The notes beneath the pieces were generated by a model. The model was not told where the DNA came from and did no database searches. It saw nothing but the letters and a program-made list of their open reading frames with translations. Of a DNA stretch of 64,000 nucleotides, positions 49,871 to 63,900 are shown piece by piece. The position numbers and the translations under genes are program-made. The DNA is from Hetaerina americana (taxonomy: Eukaryota; Arthropoda; Insecta; Odonata; Calopterygidae). The number at the start of each line of letters is the position of its first letter. The stretch's first letter is position 1. The stretch lies in NCBI GenBank assembly GCA_022747635.1, contig JAKTNV010000006.1, forward strand, positions 62,573,090-62,637,089, read 5' to 3'.

Positions 49871-52800
49871 CATATATGTAGATTGCGAATTGGAGGTTTA
49901 AGATTGGTAGACCCTACCGAAAATAAAATCCATTCGGCGCTTAATCAGGTGTATCATAAACTCAAAAGTAGAAGACGCAATATAATAGGAGAGGTAATGG
50001 GTCAGAAGGAATTTGCTGATAGCAATGTGATCAGGTTTCCATATTTTCTCTCCCTGAAGATGATATGTTCGATTGCCCGTTCCATTGGTGCCGTTAGTGA
50101 TGGAATAACTGAGAGCTAACGGCAGCTAGGGGTGTCTTGAGCGATATACTGTACTGTGTCCTTTGAGGCTTCGTCCACGGGCATCACTGTAAATGTTTCC
50201 TTATATTGATCCGACCCACTGGTACGATTAAGCTTACGTTGACGTAGAGTTAACGTAGCCAGTGCCCAAGAGGCCTCCAGCTGAGGCAAGTTGAGCTTTG
50301 CTAGAGAAGTGGAATTCATCATCCTTCTTACCTCCTGTAATTTCCCATAAATGCCACGTCTCCTTTGAACCCTTCGAAGGGAGAACAGTGCCTACTATCT
50401 GGACTTCCCTCAAGCACCATCGTTGAAAGGTTTCCTGCCCCGGGCCCATAACTCAGGAGATAGGAAGAAATTAAGGGGAGTATGGAAGCGAGGCGTGTTG
50501 GCGGAGCATTATGGGTGGTGCCAGGAGTTTTAAGGGTCCCACAACTCACGAGGAGGGCCATTGGCAGGGAGTGGTGAGCGGTAGTCACTGCCTCAGATTA
50601 AAAACTCCCTGTCCCTTCTTCCCGATTAGTAGGGAATTCGTTGAGTAATGGAAGAAATATGTAGGGGTAGGGGTGGGGGTGTTCTTGGTAAAAATGGGCG
50701 TCGAGTGAGGGAGAAGGGGAGGGGGGGCGTTTAGTGCACTTAAAAGTCAGGGAGGTAAGAGCCCTCATTTATCTGTTTGAGGGGGGGGGGACGAGAGAGT
50801 ATCATCCGGCAATGATTGCTCTGACACCGTGATTTATGCCTCTCCGCCCATCCTCGAGTTTCTCCCGGATTAAGAGCTGTCGACGAGCGACTAAAAAAAA
50901 TCAATTTTGTTCCATACCAAAATGATGATTTACTAAGTCACCTGGACTGAGCTCTGCTTGGCCATCAAGAATTATTTTAAAAAAACAACTCATGTTTGTA
51001 AAAATGTCGACCGTACAGAGTTAATACCGCTTCTGGGCAGGGTTAAAAGACGGTGCGAAGCAGTGATGAAGTCACTGTTGAAAAGTCGTATACCAAGCGC
51101 CCGCCACTGCTCTCCAACTGGGGAGAATAACATCTATTCTTTAAGTGGTCGCCCACACTTGAACACTATCAGTCAGAAGGTTGTTGGACTGCGGGGAGAA
51201 AATTGGTACACCGCTACACTTAGTCCTAACAGAGCCATCTTTGGTCTCCAATCGCAAGCAAGCACGCAGCCACAAGCTCACAACTAAACTCACGCGATAG
51301 CAATACAAACAGTTAAAAAAACACGTATTTCGACCACCAAATAGACGTCATCCTGGTGGAATGGGCACTGTCAAGCAGTTTACATACCTAATACGGAAAG
51401 GGAGGGGCGTTGAAGGGGAAGCAAAGAATTCAACGAAGATTCGGTAAAGAGTCGCTCTGTTGAGAAGAGAGGGGAGAGGAGGGTGGAAGACGGGGACTAG
51501 ATTAATAGCAGAGGTCAGCTGAGGTCACGAAGTACAAAATTGAATTGGGCCCTGGGCCCATGTCTCAGTTAAAACCGTTCTTCTTGTGCCTGTTGATTAA
51601 AATGCTTGCAGACGCATCCATCTGCTGTTGGACGTTTCTCTCGGCGAGCGTAAATTGCCTATAGTTATTTGGTCCTCTGTACACACCGTATGCGCTTGGT
51701 TTCATTACATTTTTCTTCATGGTCTTTTATCAAATAGACACAGTGATTCATGTTCCGCGTTCGTGTTTCTCGAAAAGTTTCTTCGGCACAATTTTATTTC
51801 GCTATTTTTTTCAACAATTCGCAATGTATTTCTTCATTACCACATATGATGTAATTAGAGTCTTGGCTTTGGTGTCCCCTGTATTTTAAATTGTAATAAT
51901 TGTACATCTACAGTCTAAACCGACAATCCACTAAAGGGTTGTGCGGCAGGTTGGGGGTCAGAGGTCACCATTCATTTAAAATAATTGTTCTTGAATGGCG
52001 TTCAGCATATATTTAAAGTACGTTCAAATTGTTGTCCGTGAAGTCTCCGATTATTATGACGAATCGTCCAAGGGAAAAATTATTCTTTACATTCGTCCAT
52101 TCGGCAGTCAAGATTCTTTCCTTAATATTCTTCGTGTATCGATTATCTCCCTACTAAGCCCCTTCTATAATTACGAGGCTCCTACAATTAACTTTTCATT
52201 CCATAGAAAATCCCTAATAATTGCTCTTTACGTAACTGAGGCTTTTCTACGTTATCTTGTTTAACTCCAAAAATGAGGTTCTCAAGGCGAAGCGCTTTCA
52301 AGATGACGTCTAGCCAAAGTGAAATAATACTTTTCGCTTTTTCTTTCGCATATTTTTTCATTACTCCTTCGATTTATTCTATTTTCTTTTGCTCCGCAGA
52401 AGTTCTTAACATACTTCCCAAATGATAGTGTGACTCCCAGGTTACAAAATAAACTCTGTACTTGGTTCAAATATCTTTAACATTTTAAGTAAGTATTACT
52501 GCAACTTATTTCCGCTGGATATTTCTGTAATAGTGAAGATTATAATGAAGAAAAAATTGAGGGAATACTCCTCATATCTATACCTGTATTTAAAATGGTT
52601 AGTCTTACTACAACCAATAAAATTTCAAATTAAGAGCTAAACCGAATTGGTACTTCTCATAGGGTAAAACTCTAAACTAAAGTAAATTTTCCCGTCATAC
52701 TCTGGAAATACAGATATAAAAGTATTTTCTGTATAACTTTGGCTGTTTCTCAAGTACGCTAATCAGGCGTCGATTTTCCCACGTAACTCGAAACCAGCTG

Positions 52801-53420
52801 CATTTAGCATAAAAGGGCAGTTAGTATTTTTATTGCTAATAGGGGATGGATATTCTAGTAGAGCACATAATCTTCCGAAAGTAAGTCAACAACAACTTAC
52901 AACGATTGCTCAGCATGTGGAATGCAGTTTTAACCGTAGATAAGGTTATCGAGGGAGAGAATTCCAAAACGCTTCATGCGAGTACGTTTAACCTCTCGAT
53001 CTTGGAGGACTTCTTCTCTCCATTTGTCTTGTCTCACTCATGCTAGTGGCTTAAACAGAAAGACATCATGAAAAGTTGTAAAAGGCCTAACGAAAATAAA
53101 TCATACTTTAAATATAATGCTGTTTCTCAAACTAAAACTGAGAATTGTCACTTTTGAAGTATGTGAATCCCTGTTGATCTAACCTCCTACTTATAGAAAT
53201 AAAACCTAAAACATGATTCTGAAGCAACAAAGGACTTTTCTAGTTATTCCAACTTAATAAAAGGCAATGTGACACAAATGCATATCTTGAAATATCATTA
53301 TACATATTATATCATTATACGTATCTTGAATATCATTTCGGAAATCGAATTCAAATTATTTGAATGAGGTAACGACAGCCCAATAAATTCTTTCTCTGCT
53401 CAATATCCAACCCAAAGGTG
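49871..53420. other. Non-coding sequence, GC-rich in part
   Basis: About 50200-51550 is more GC-rich, with G-runs at 50663-50681, 50713-50728 and 50781-50790. No coding domain was recognised in its open frames. 51550-53420 is AT-rich and unremarkable. Confidence 0.45.
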
Positions 53421-53450
53421 TACGAGGTGTGTCTAATAAATAATGAGAAT
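53421..53450. mobile_element. Solitary mariner-like terminal repeat
   Basis: TACGAGGTGTGTCTAATAAA and the bases after it resemble a mariner terminal repeat. Like the intact element at 46.7 kb it begins TA then CGAGG. No matching inverted end or transposase was found in the next few kilobases, so it would be a truncated relic. Confidence 0.45.
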
Positions 53451-56400
53451 TTGAGTGACCTGGAAAGAATTTTATTTATTCGTATGTATCACTACTAGCC
53501 CCTCTGATTTTGCCAACATGAGATATTATACCGATTATGCCAATTTTGCAAAACTCATGCAAAACAACAATGATACTAGAATATGTAGAAAATAATGAAC
53601 ACAAACCTTTCTACGGCCCTGGATGAACATTGAGCCGCATGAAGAAACCGCAGGTTGGTGAAGTTGAAGAAGGAATGTGTAATCTAACGCTTATCTCTGC
53701 ATCTTATTCAATTCAGAACACCTGTAAAAGGAACCAGTGGTCAGTTATTCTTGACTAAAAGCGAGACAAAGTGTTTTTGCATAAATATCTCTACAAACCC
53801 TCAACTCTCGAAAACGTGTAAATAAAGCGACTGTTACCAAAGAATATCTTTTTTTAATTAACTTACTTTCTTCTGTTCATTGTAACATAGGTGACAGCCA
53901 ATGCAAAATTTTGCTGATTTTACTTAATTCATTGATATTTGGTTTTCGAAATAATAATTGATCCTTGATTTGTATGACTATTCACCCCAGAAAGATATGA
54001 CTGTGTGAAACTCTGAAAACTTGACCGTCAAACATTACTATAGGGATACATAAACACCACATTCGACACTTCTATCACTTATATTTTTCTTTGGCTCTCA
54101 CTATTTTATCGGAGAACACATCTGCTTATATTCTTATGACTACTAATAATTTTTATTTCGCTTTTCGAGTATCGGTTGCAAAATCTTCAACTCTCATTTA
54201 ATTTCCATGTGTTTGGGGATTTCCTATGATTTCATCACACAAATAACGTCAATGTCGTGATTTCATGTCAGTTAACGAGATTTCTAGATTTTCTGCAACT
54301 CGTATTGCTCTTCACTATCTGGGTAACCAATGGCAGACCCAAATAGCCTCTTTGATTGAATGTTCACACCATGACCTTTCAAACGGAGTACGGATTTAAA
54401 ATAAAAACATGGAATTGAATGTTTTAAAAGAAATAGTTTCTTATTTGTTCCAGAATAATAACTTTATTGCAGTATTGGGTACAAAAATATCGTAGCAATG
54501 AGACGAAGTAGTTTGTAACTTTACATGTAACATTTCGCCCTACAAAGTTTGAGATCTTTGATAATCTCCTCTGAAGCTACCGAGTTAGTACTACTAGCTG
54601 ATTCAGGTGGATGAAATAATAAATAGAAAATCAGCTGGGTAGTTTCGAACTCACCAATGAGTTTCTACCTAGTGGTATAGCCTCTTTATTGGAAATACCT
54701 TTAATCACTTCTTTAAAAAATCTTTAAATATTTTACTTTGAAAATTGAATATTTCCCTTATCGGATTCGTCTCTTCACCAGAAATTTAATTCATTGATCA
54801 AGAAAGATATGCAACTTGTGTTCAATGTCACATTCCAATAACTTTTCCATTTTACTAGCTTGGAAGAGGATTGCTATTTCTTACAGGAAAAGCTTAACCC
54901 TAGTTATTACAGCCAGCCTGAAGCGAAAGTGATTACTCTCCCCAGAGAATAGCAAAATTTTGCATATTAATAATGCAAAGTTGCAAAACTATGAAATTCT
55001 ACCATTTCAATATTTCGTGAAAAAAGAACAAAAGCATGAAGAATATTTTCACGTAAGAGTTGGCACAGGGAACTGATTGTAAAGTCCAGCAAATAAATAA
55101 TGGTGAAGGCAATAATGGACTTACAAAGGGCACAATATTTTTTTAATATTATGGGGCTTACTCTAAGCAGTGTTTAAGCATGTAAATATGCACAGCGAAC
55201 TAGTAAATAGAAAATTAGCCCCAATGAAAATTCATAAAATAAATTAGCGGGAAAACAACAAGCCCTTATCAATACACTTTTCTCTATTCACCCTTTACCC
55301 AAATGGGAATTATGGTGTAATAATTGTAATTCATTGATTTGTCAATGATTTCTCAATGAATAATGATGAAAATAAAATGCTCTTCTGTACTCAGCAAACA
55401 GGAAAATTAAAATATTTGTATTTAATCAAATGATAACCACAGGAATTTCCAGGAATATTCCCATGAATTGGATTCCAAACAAAATCACTCTCAGCAATTG
55501 CTCCTCTGGATTTTAATTAAAATGTTTTGAAACTGATTTTAACTCCACCCAAAGAGGAACGTTTTGTTTTTAAGATCCATCCCAGGTAGAATAAAAGCTG
55601 GGAGTCTTGATTAAAATCCTCCAAATGCGTGATACATTCTACTCATTTTTCGTAGAAAAACCAATAAGGTCCTGGGTAATAACTGTGAAAAGCGTTAGAA
55701 TTAGAAAATGAAGTTTATGACAGTGCTGTTTGTAAATTATTAGTAAATTTTCTTTCAATGGTATTGTGTCTAGGTATCATGTTAGTCGATGAATCGAAGA
55801 GAAAGAAGGAAAGACTGCGGATCTCTAGCATAAGGATCTTGGAGTAAAGGAAAGATAAAACCCAGTAATGTGGTTATAGATTTGAGAATATGGACCTGAG
55901 AGGGACCTAAGAGCATTTAGTAGGCCTTTCAAACGTCAATATTCCATGGATATTCGGTCAGAGTAGTTGATTGATGAAAGATTTATTGGAGAGTTGAAAG
56001 GGAAGAGGAAGTAGGATATAGAGAGAAGGAAAATGATTAATAGGGTGAGATTGAGTACCCCTAATCATTAAAAAATTAGTGGCAACATTTTCCTGATATG
56101 ACTTAAAAAGAATTAAGTGTTAAAACAGTTCATATTGCGGTTGATGTGTATTGGGAAAGGGTGAAAACTGCATGGCGAAAATTTGATCGAGAATGAAGTC
56201 GCAAGTTTTGATATATTTTGAATGTAGCTCTTCAATGTAATATTTCATAGGACTTTTTAAATAGCCGTATGAAATGTGAACGAGCTCTATGCGAAAAGTC
56301 CTATGAAGTACCCGTTCACTATTGTTCACCTGGGCGCAGAAAAATCAACAATAATTTTTATGAGAAACCTCACGGTTTGGACAATTAAATGTTCAAAATT

Positions 56401-57100
56401 ACCTTTTGGGTTTTAAATATTTTCAATGATAAAATTATAATAGGTAATAACAAAAAGGAAATATAATGAACCCCAAGTACTCAATTTGATCAGAACGACG
56501 GTGTAACCTGTGTCATGAAAGTCAAGCCGTATAAAACTTATAATAACATTGCTTTAGACTGGTCATATAAAATATACACATCTTCCTATGAGTTTCACAA
56601 GGACATATTACGTTTTTTATTAGTAAGTATGACAAGCAAGTAATGCTTTTCCATTGAATGAAGCAATTTCAATGTGGTGAAGCTCTATTGAACACTTAAA
56701 TAATTGAGTATTGGAAGGTAAACTCAGCTCAATTCGGAAGGCTGGTAGCAAGATACGAATATTAAAATAAGAGATTATGTTACAACTAACCATGAGGTTA
56801 TTCAAATCAACAGAATCAAAGTTTAATCCATTATATGCTAATAATTATCTATTTTGGAAAATGAAGCATGCAATAAAGTTTCAAATACTTACCTCGATTA
56901 GGTTATATACTTTATTTTTTCAGATACAATTTTTTAAAAAATTTTAACGATCACATTCGGGAAGCGATAGGATATCGGAAAACGTGTAAAATAAGCTGAT
57001 TCTCAGTTGCCTATCTCTCAACCGTTCATACCGAACGCGAGGTTTAGTCCGGAGAACCAATATTGTGCTCTCAAGCTGAGCAGCAGAGAGAAACTCAAAA
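53451..57100. other. AT-rich non-coding sequence
   Basis: No gene, RNA or element recognised. Open frames are all short and unrelated to known families. Confidence 0.45.
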
Positions 57101-57119
57101 GCATCCGCAAACGTTTACC

Positions 57120-57850
57120 AAACACGCTCCGCTCCCCCTTGTAAAACCATTCGTTACACCTTCCCATTCTTTCTGAGCGGAACGAGGGAGTGAGCGCGCG
57201 GTAGGAGCTGAAAGTGGTGGGAAGGGCCCGGGCGCCGCATTAATCACTCACCTCCCTACCTGTCTTTCTCTTGTCTTCCCCTCGACTCCCCCCCCACCGC
57301 CCTCCCAAGTCCCCGATACCCCCCCGTCCCAAGTCCCCGCCCCCGATTCCTCCTCCCCTTCGAACCCGTTCACACTCCTCTCCCGCAGACCAGAAAATAT
57401 CCTCCCTCCCGCCCCAACACAACTCCCGTGCCTCCCACCCAATCGACAATCAATCCACGTGACAACCATGCCTCACGCCCGTAAATAAAAACATACGTCC
57501 GGCCACACATGAACAGGCGGGGGAGAGATGGGGTTGGGACCGGTGCACTCACACACTAACACACCGCCTACTCCCTCCCCTCCCTCACCATGGTTCTCTC
57601 AGTTTCGCCCACTTTCTCACACCATCCACTCTTCATTGCCAACCGACAACTCTCCGGGCGCGGGCCTCGGAGGAGGTTCCTCCATCCGCCTGCATCACCA
57701 GTTTAAGCCGTCGGCTTTTAGCTCGCTTCCATCGGCGGGAAGAGCGCGTGATGACCGACAAAAATAGTGTCCGACTGGCCGCCACTCTCATTCTCTCTTC
57801 CTCCCCCCCCTTCCCCATCGTAATCTGGCCCACCCATTTTCATACTGCGA
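57120..57850. other. GC-rich, C-biased island with CpGs
   Basis: Sharp shift from AT-rich flanks to C-rich plus-strand sequence with CpG-containing words (GAGCGCGCGG, GGGCGCCGCA near 57193-57238). Overlapping open frames exist on both strands, all Pro/Ser- or Gly/Arg-rich, so none is called. It could be a promoter or other regulatory island. Confidence 0.4.
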
Positions 57851-59320
57851 ACTCAATACTTATTCCAAAGACCGTAGTATGTATTGCGGGATTTTGGACG
57901 GTGCCAATATACTCCGCTTTTCATGGATGCGTGTCAAACCCCGAGCGCCAACAAATGTTTTCGTTCCCACGTAATTTTCAAAGAAACTCCTCAGCGGTGA
58001 AAGATACGGATTAACCGTTTTTACGAGTCTTAAGCAACAGGGACGTGGTGAAACTTTCATTTTTTTTAATTGCATTACAAAATTGCGTGTTGCTGGTGTA
58101 TTAACAATGTGATATTTAAATTGCAATTTATTCATGCCCCGAGATGGGATATTAACGATTTTATAATTGACGAAAGATCAAGTCAAAGGCCTCATGTGTG
58201 AAGGATTTGAAACAAAAAGTAGCAATCTACATAAGTTTATCTATTCGATCATATAGACTTCAGATTTTTACGGACTTGCATCGCACAGAATTACGACATT
58301 AAATTCGATGGACTCCCATGTAATTCCGCTATAAAATTCAAATGATTCAGGGCGGTGGTGACTGCAATTTGGATGCACAATACGCTCCCATGGTTTAAGA
58401 TTTTAAATTGTTTTTTTAATATTTAATCCCAGATTTTAAGAAATATCCTTAACACTGTAACAAATAAACGTAATATATAGGGAATATCATTCACCCTGCA
58501 CATGAGAGTATACTGCCTTCAGAATACCGTCTCACATATTAGAAATAGGTAATTAAGCTTATGGATACATATGAGAGTACGATATGTCCCAAATTCAATG
58601 AGACTTCTTCAAGATTTCAAGTTACAAGACAAAACTTACACAGCAAAATTATAAGGAAGAACATTCGAAGATAATTTCTCATTGTCAAACGCAGACAACA
58701 TTTAGCTCCTTAACTAGGAGTTTAAATTTAATTTTGTAAGTGCATAAATTTTAATTTATTGGTTTTTAATTATTTACTTTTAGTTAATATTTCTCCTATT
58801 TCTGGTCTCGTAATGACACCATATTTCAAACGCTACAGTATAATATTTTACCAGTATTCTAAAGGCTTGAATAAGGTTATGAGAGACAGAAACAGCAACT
58901 GTACCGCATACTTTTAAATAATAATATATCAATAATTAATGTTTAATGATTGCCTTTTCTAGATATTCTTCTGAAAAATACCACAGTAAAAAACAAGCTG
59001 AAAGACTAACATAAATAGCTTAACGTAATTTGATCTGCCCTTCATCGAGACAGATAAAAATGCACACTGTATCTATAAATTAGGGTTAAAGCCCAAAAAA
59101 GATCTCTATCGATCGATCACTATCGATGAAAAAACTTAAAAGTATAATGGGTGAAAATATCCAAGAAGAACTTGCATAGAGGTGTAGAAAATGAACACTA
59201 ATGGCGTTATATAAATTTAAAAAATTCTAATTTACATTTGGAATATCAATTTTTTACTGTAGTGAGGAATGAGAAATGACAGCATAAGGAAAAAAATAGA
59301 AAGCAAGGGAAATGTGGCGT
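57851..59320. other. AT-rich non-coding sequence
   Basis: Nothing recognised beyond ordinary AT-rich sequence. Confidence 0.45.
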
Positions 59321-59329
59321 TGGACGAGA

Positions 59330-59645
59330 ATGATTTCAACGAAATGGATCGGCCGAGATGCTCACAAAGATGTTCTCCTAAATGGTGTTGAAAAAAGCCG
59401 TGGAAACTGTAGTTAAGCAGGGAACAATTCAGCGGACACATTTTAAGAGATGACTTACGGAAGGCAATTACGAAAGCGGAATGAATAGGTAGAACTAAAG
59501 AGGAAGATCCCTCAACGAGAGATACATGAAATGGGTAATGGAGAATATGAAAGCGAAGAAATATGGACAAATGAAGAGTTTTGCTGATAAGAGAGCTGTA
59601 TCAAGTTCATCCTAGAGTTGATGACTATTGATGATGATGAATTCA
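59330..59645 (+). pseudogene. Decayed LINE ORF2 C-terminus and 3' tail
   Basis: The plus strand reads GHILRDDLRKAITKAE (59433-59480), the GHILR-type motif near the end of many LINE ORF2 proteins. In another frame it reads RYMKWVMENMKAKKYGQMKS and then FADKRAVSSSS, which matches the usual ending, and it closes in a GAT-repeat tail near 59617-59640. Stops and frameshifts show it is inactive. The clade (RTE, CR1 or related) cannot be set from this part. Confidence 0.7.
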
Positions 59646-59699
59646 TTTTCGCAAATAGGTTGGCTGAAAATCGAGGTGATGTTGCCGGGAGGTGGGCGC

Positions 59700-60070
59700 G
59701 GTTGGTTTCGGAGAGAGGAGGCGAGTTTTGATTGGGAGCCGGTGGACGTTTGACGTTGACACAGTGCGTCCCTGTCACAAGTGATTCGTTAGCTATCAAA
59801 AGCATTTTGCTTGGTTTCTCTGTCCATCGCACAAAAGCGCACGAGCCCAAACAAAGTCCCCATTGTCTTTTTGTGCCCCGTTCTCGCGTGTTCGCCTCCC
59901 TCTATTCTCTCACGCCCCCTCCCCACAACCTTCACTCCGCGTGTCTCGTCGCCATCCCCTACCCCAACCCCGCTATCTTCACCACCATTTTCTCGTTTCT
60001 TTTTACCCCTCGGGTTTTTAAAAACGCTCCACGGTCCTCTCTCCCCCACTTCGCCAAGGTGTATGGAACA
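59700..60070. other. GC/C-rich island
   Basis: Another C-biased island, directly after the LINE remnant. Its overlapping Pro/Ser-rich frames are treated as compositional. Confidence 0.35.
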
Positions 60071-60959
60071 TGATGGGGAAGCCGGAAAATGCACGATTGA
60101 ATTGTCTTGCAATTTCTCTGAGTGAACATTCCGTGAAGTCCGTAGAAATTTTAAATACTCGTTAAAAGTAAACTTTGGTGATGAGACCTGAAGGAATGTT
60201 TATAGTTAATTAAAAAAAAACATATTATGAAATGGTCTAAAATCAGCGATGGTAAACACTCGGCTTTCTCTCAAGCAGGCAATTTATACATATCTAATGT
60301 ACCATAAACGAGACCCAAACCAAACGTTTCATTCAAAAAGGTCTTCCAATGCCTTCAATGAGGTAGAATAACTTGAATGAATAAAAAATTATAGATACAG
60401 AAAATAACGCCTATAAATATGATAGTAATTTATCATTGCAAAATAGTTGGAACTTTTAAACATTGAGTTACTCAAGGATTTGCAAAAAATATAGAACAGA
60501 TAACGGAAGTATTGATATAGTTTATTAAATTGTGTTTATTCAATGACGTATTTGATAAAGTTCGTTTGAATTAGTTTAATACAAGTCATAATTACTGGCA
60601 GTAATTTCTGTTGTATGTGCAAAGAAAAATTGGGTAGTGAATTCAAAAAAATAAGAAAAATAAAGAGGTTAGGTATTTCAACATGTTTTACCCAAATGTA
60701 TTGTAAGCAATTAAGTGTCCATGTCTCAAAATTATTGACTACTTGAGAGATGGTTGTAATGACCAGTTATTAATGGGATATTTTAATAGGAGGATTAAGG
60801 GATAGTTAGCGCAATGGCTTTGCATGACTAAAAATCATTACTGATAAATTTTCAAAGTCATCTAATGATAGGCCAAAAATATCTTAGAATAACATATAAT
60901 GCCGTGACATTTAGATACATGTTGATAATCTTTAACATTTGTCTCTTCCTGAATTTTTC

Positions 60960-60980
60960 TTTCGTATACAGGTAAGTATA
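60960..60980 (+). promoter_or_regulatory. Possible recursive splice site (acceptor abutting donor)
   Basis: A pyrimidine-rich stretch from about 60940 leads to TACAG at 60967-60971, immediately followed by a perfect donor GTAAGTA at 60972. An acceptor fused to a donor with no exon between is the form of ratchet points in long insect introns. No flanking exons are in view, so this is tentative. Confidence 0.3.
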
Positions 60981-63900
60981 TTGATTTTGTAAGTAACTTT
61001 TTAATTAGTAAAGATATATTAAAGACAAATGTAAATAATGAAATAGGAAATAATTTAAGGCCAAGAAAGAGAAAGTTCTCTTGATTATACGAAGTAAATA
61101 GTCATAAGAAACCGTTTACCCTTCAAATGCCATCCTTCCAGTAAATTAGAGTAAATTGAACGAATGAATTTTAAAGATATAAAACACCATGTCTAAAAAT
61201 ATTATGATGATTTCACAAAGCATATTATTGGGTCTCGTAAAATTTTCCTCCAGAAAATTGTTTCATTCATTACATTTCTTTCCATTTTCTTAGCAGGTGA
61301 ATGTAAAACAATAGGTATTACTTATTTAATTTGTAGTTTGATAAAAGTTTTCCCCTTGGTAGTTTCATCTTTTGTGGAACAGACCACTCTTTCTTATTTG
61401 CAAAATTAGAATCACGGAGAAAGTCATTACGAAAAAAATATTTAGAACATCAAAGCAAATCGAAATGATATTCGGGAAGCTGAAAGGCAAAAGCCGTAAG
61501 AATTCAGCATTAATTCACACTTGGGAGTATACCTCACTGCACTCGAACCAGACGGAATACGAAAATAAGGTGAAAATGCATCTGTGAGTGATGTATGAGA
61601 GAATTTTAAATGAATATTTAACGAATGGGTGGAATGTATGCGTTGATAAGGCATTGTCGGAAGATTAAAAGATGAGATCTGGTGGAAAGGGTACGAGATA
61701 GATTTTGTGAGAGCCAAAAAAGGGGTATTTAAGTGGATGATTGTAGCTTGAGGTAAAGAACATGGGAAGATATGGTGTTATGGTGTCAACAGAATAGAAA
61801 CAACGAATGAAAGTCTGATGTGAAGAAAAGATAGGACATAATAGCATTATTTGTCGCAGAAAAAATACAGAAAAGATTTTAAGGAAATTGGAGCCACTAT
61901 TAGAAATTGCTAAATACAGCTTAGCAAAAATGAGATGAAGACAAAGGCTGGTGACATTGCCTTCGATAAATGCGAATTTGTAAGACTAGTTGATGAAGTG
62001 CTTTGAGAATGATATGTATGACTGTGGTATAAATAAGATAATTAGAATGTACCAAAATGATCCCAGGATAAAAATGAGGTTAAAACGACAGTCATAATTT
62101 TGAAAAAAAACAAGAAGATATTTACCTTGATATTATGTCTAGAGATATGTTGATATGAGAACGCTAAATATCATTGAATCGTTTTATGTCATTTTTTTTA
62201 TTTTTGCTTGCAAATTTAGCTCTTGTCAATTACAGGAAAACTGCATTTTATTAAATGGAAGCATTTGAGTGAAAAGAAGTCGTGTGAGATGGATTCTGAG
62301 ATTTATAAAACAATTAGCCTTTTGTTCAAAATATATTTGGAGAAAATATAAGGAGTTAAATATGGTTTTTCAATACTTAAGCAATGTACCCATACTTTTT
62401 CTGGCATGTATTGTTTGTTGCTGGTCTAGATCTGTTTCATTTAAATATTTCATTAATTTTTAGGCTATATATTGAGCAAGTCGTTTTCAATGTTGCTAAT
62501 AAATGTCCTGGTAACATAAGTGGGCTTTCCTGATTAAAGATTCTGTTATTCTACATAATTAAAGAGCTTTTAAAGTGATGTTTCACCTGCTCTTTATATG
62601 CTTTTGTATTATCTTTTTTACTTGTTTCTATCTAATTTTTCTATATTTTGAAACATTTCTTCCTCTCTAAGAGAAAGAAAGGCTTGTGAAATATAATGTT
62701 ATATAATAAGCAATTTAAAGCACATTAGAGTATTCCACCAAGTCTATCGAATTCATGGATTCGGGAATAGTTTTAGGAAATCACTGAACTTTGGGTATAC
62801 TATATGTCTTGCAAATTTGGATTATTATCGAGACTTGGACTCAATTTTAGTAAATGTATAAAATAAATATAAAATAAAATACAATCCAAGGGTGAATGTA
62901 TCCATGTCACAAGACGATCCTTAGAGTTAAGTATTATACCTTAATTAATTAAGGTGATTCATTAAAGTAATTAGTAAGATAAGAGTAATTCTATCAAATA
63001 ATCCTGCCTAACATAATTAACTCCACGGAGCTGTTTCGTCTACGTTTACCACTCAAAGAGAATCATTGATGAAAAAAGGCATCCGATTGGTGACTCGCAT
63101 TCGATCATTCATAACAACAACGTTTTCGTCTTAAATCCCGGTAACTAGCATCATATCATGTTAAAAGCCTGCCCATATGATGAGAGATTGACCAAGGGGA
63201 AGACAGTACTCATGCTCTTCTACATGAGTCAGAGTACGTTTTCATGTATGCTCCCGTTAAGGTACGACACACCCTCAACCAAATAAAGGACTAAAATTCA
63301 TCCGGTCCCTCGGATTACACGTGTGACTTTAAAACAGCGATGCAGAAATTCATGAAAAAGTAAGTTTCTATATTTATTTCTGGAAAAAGATGGAGAAATA
63401 TTGACTCATTGACAAAAGTGTTCATTTTTTCCCTATCTTCGAAAAAACACGAGTAATATGTACCAGTGAGCATAGATAGCTCTAATCCGTAAAAATATAC
63501 AAACTCGTACAATGAAGAAATGTCACTGTACGTATTAACAGAAATGTCACAGTTACGTACGTAATAAGCGACACAAATGCTATAGTGCACTTCGAAGACG
63601 AAACACGGAGATGAGGAAGGAGAAAAACTCGCGATTTGGTCGCTCCGGTCGTTTCCTACCACACGTATTCAGAAATCTTGGGAGGGAAATTCGGTTGAGG
63701 GATGAATCTTGAAGTGTCGGACGCATTCCAGGCAGCAAGTAAATAACATGGAGAGGGCGTCAAGCAGAACTGTGCTTCAAGCCACCTGGTTGACACCATT
63801 TTGGATATTTCCTAGTTAGCCGCCCCCTGGCAGATCCTCCCATTTCATGACAGTGTTGCTATGCATACCCTTATTTTTAATAAATTAAATATAGTTCTGG

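Noticed and set aside
61297..61330. Possible exon after the strong acceptor-like tract ending at 61296
   Set aside because: The following sequence has early stops or no conserved coding, and it begins with a donor-like GTGAAT.
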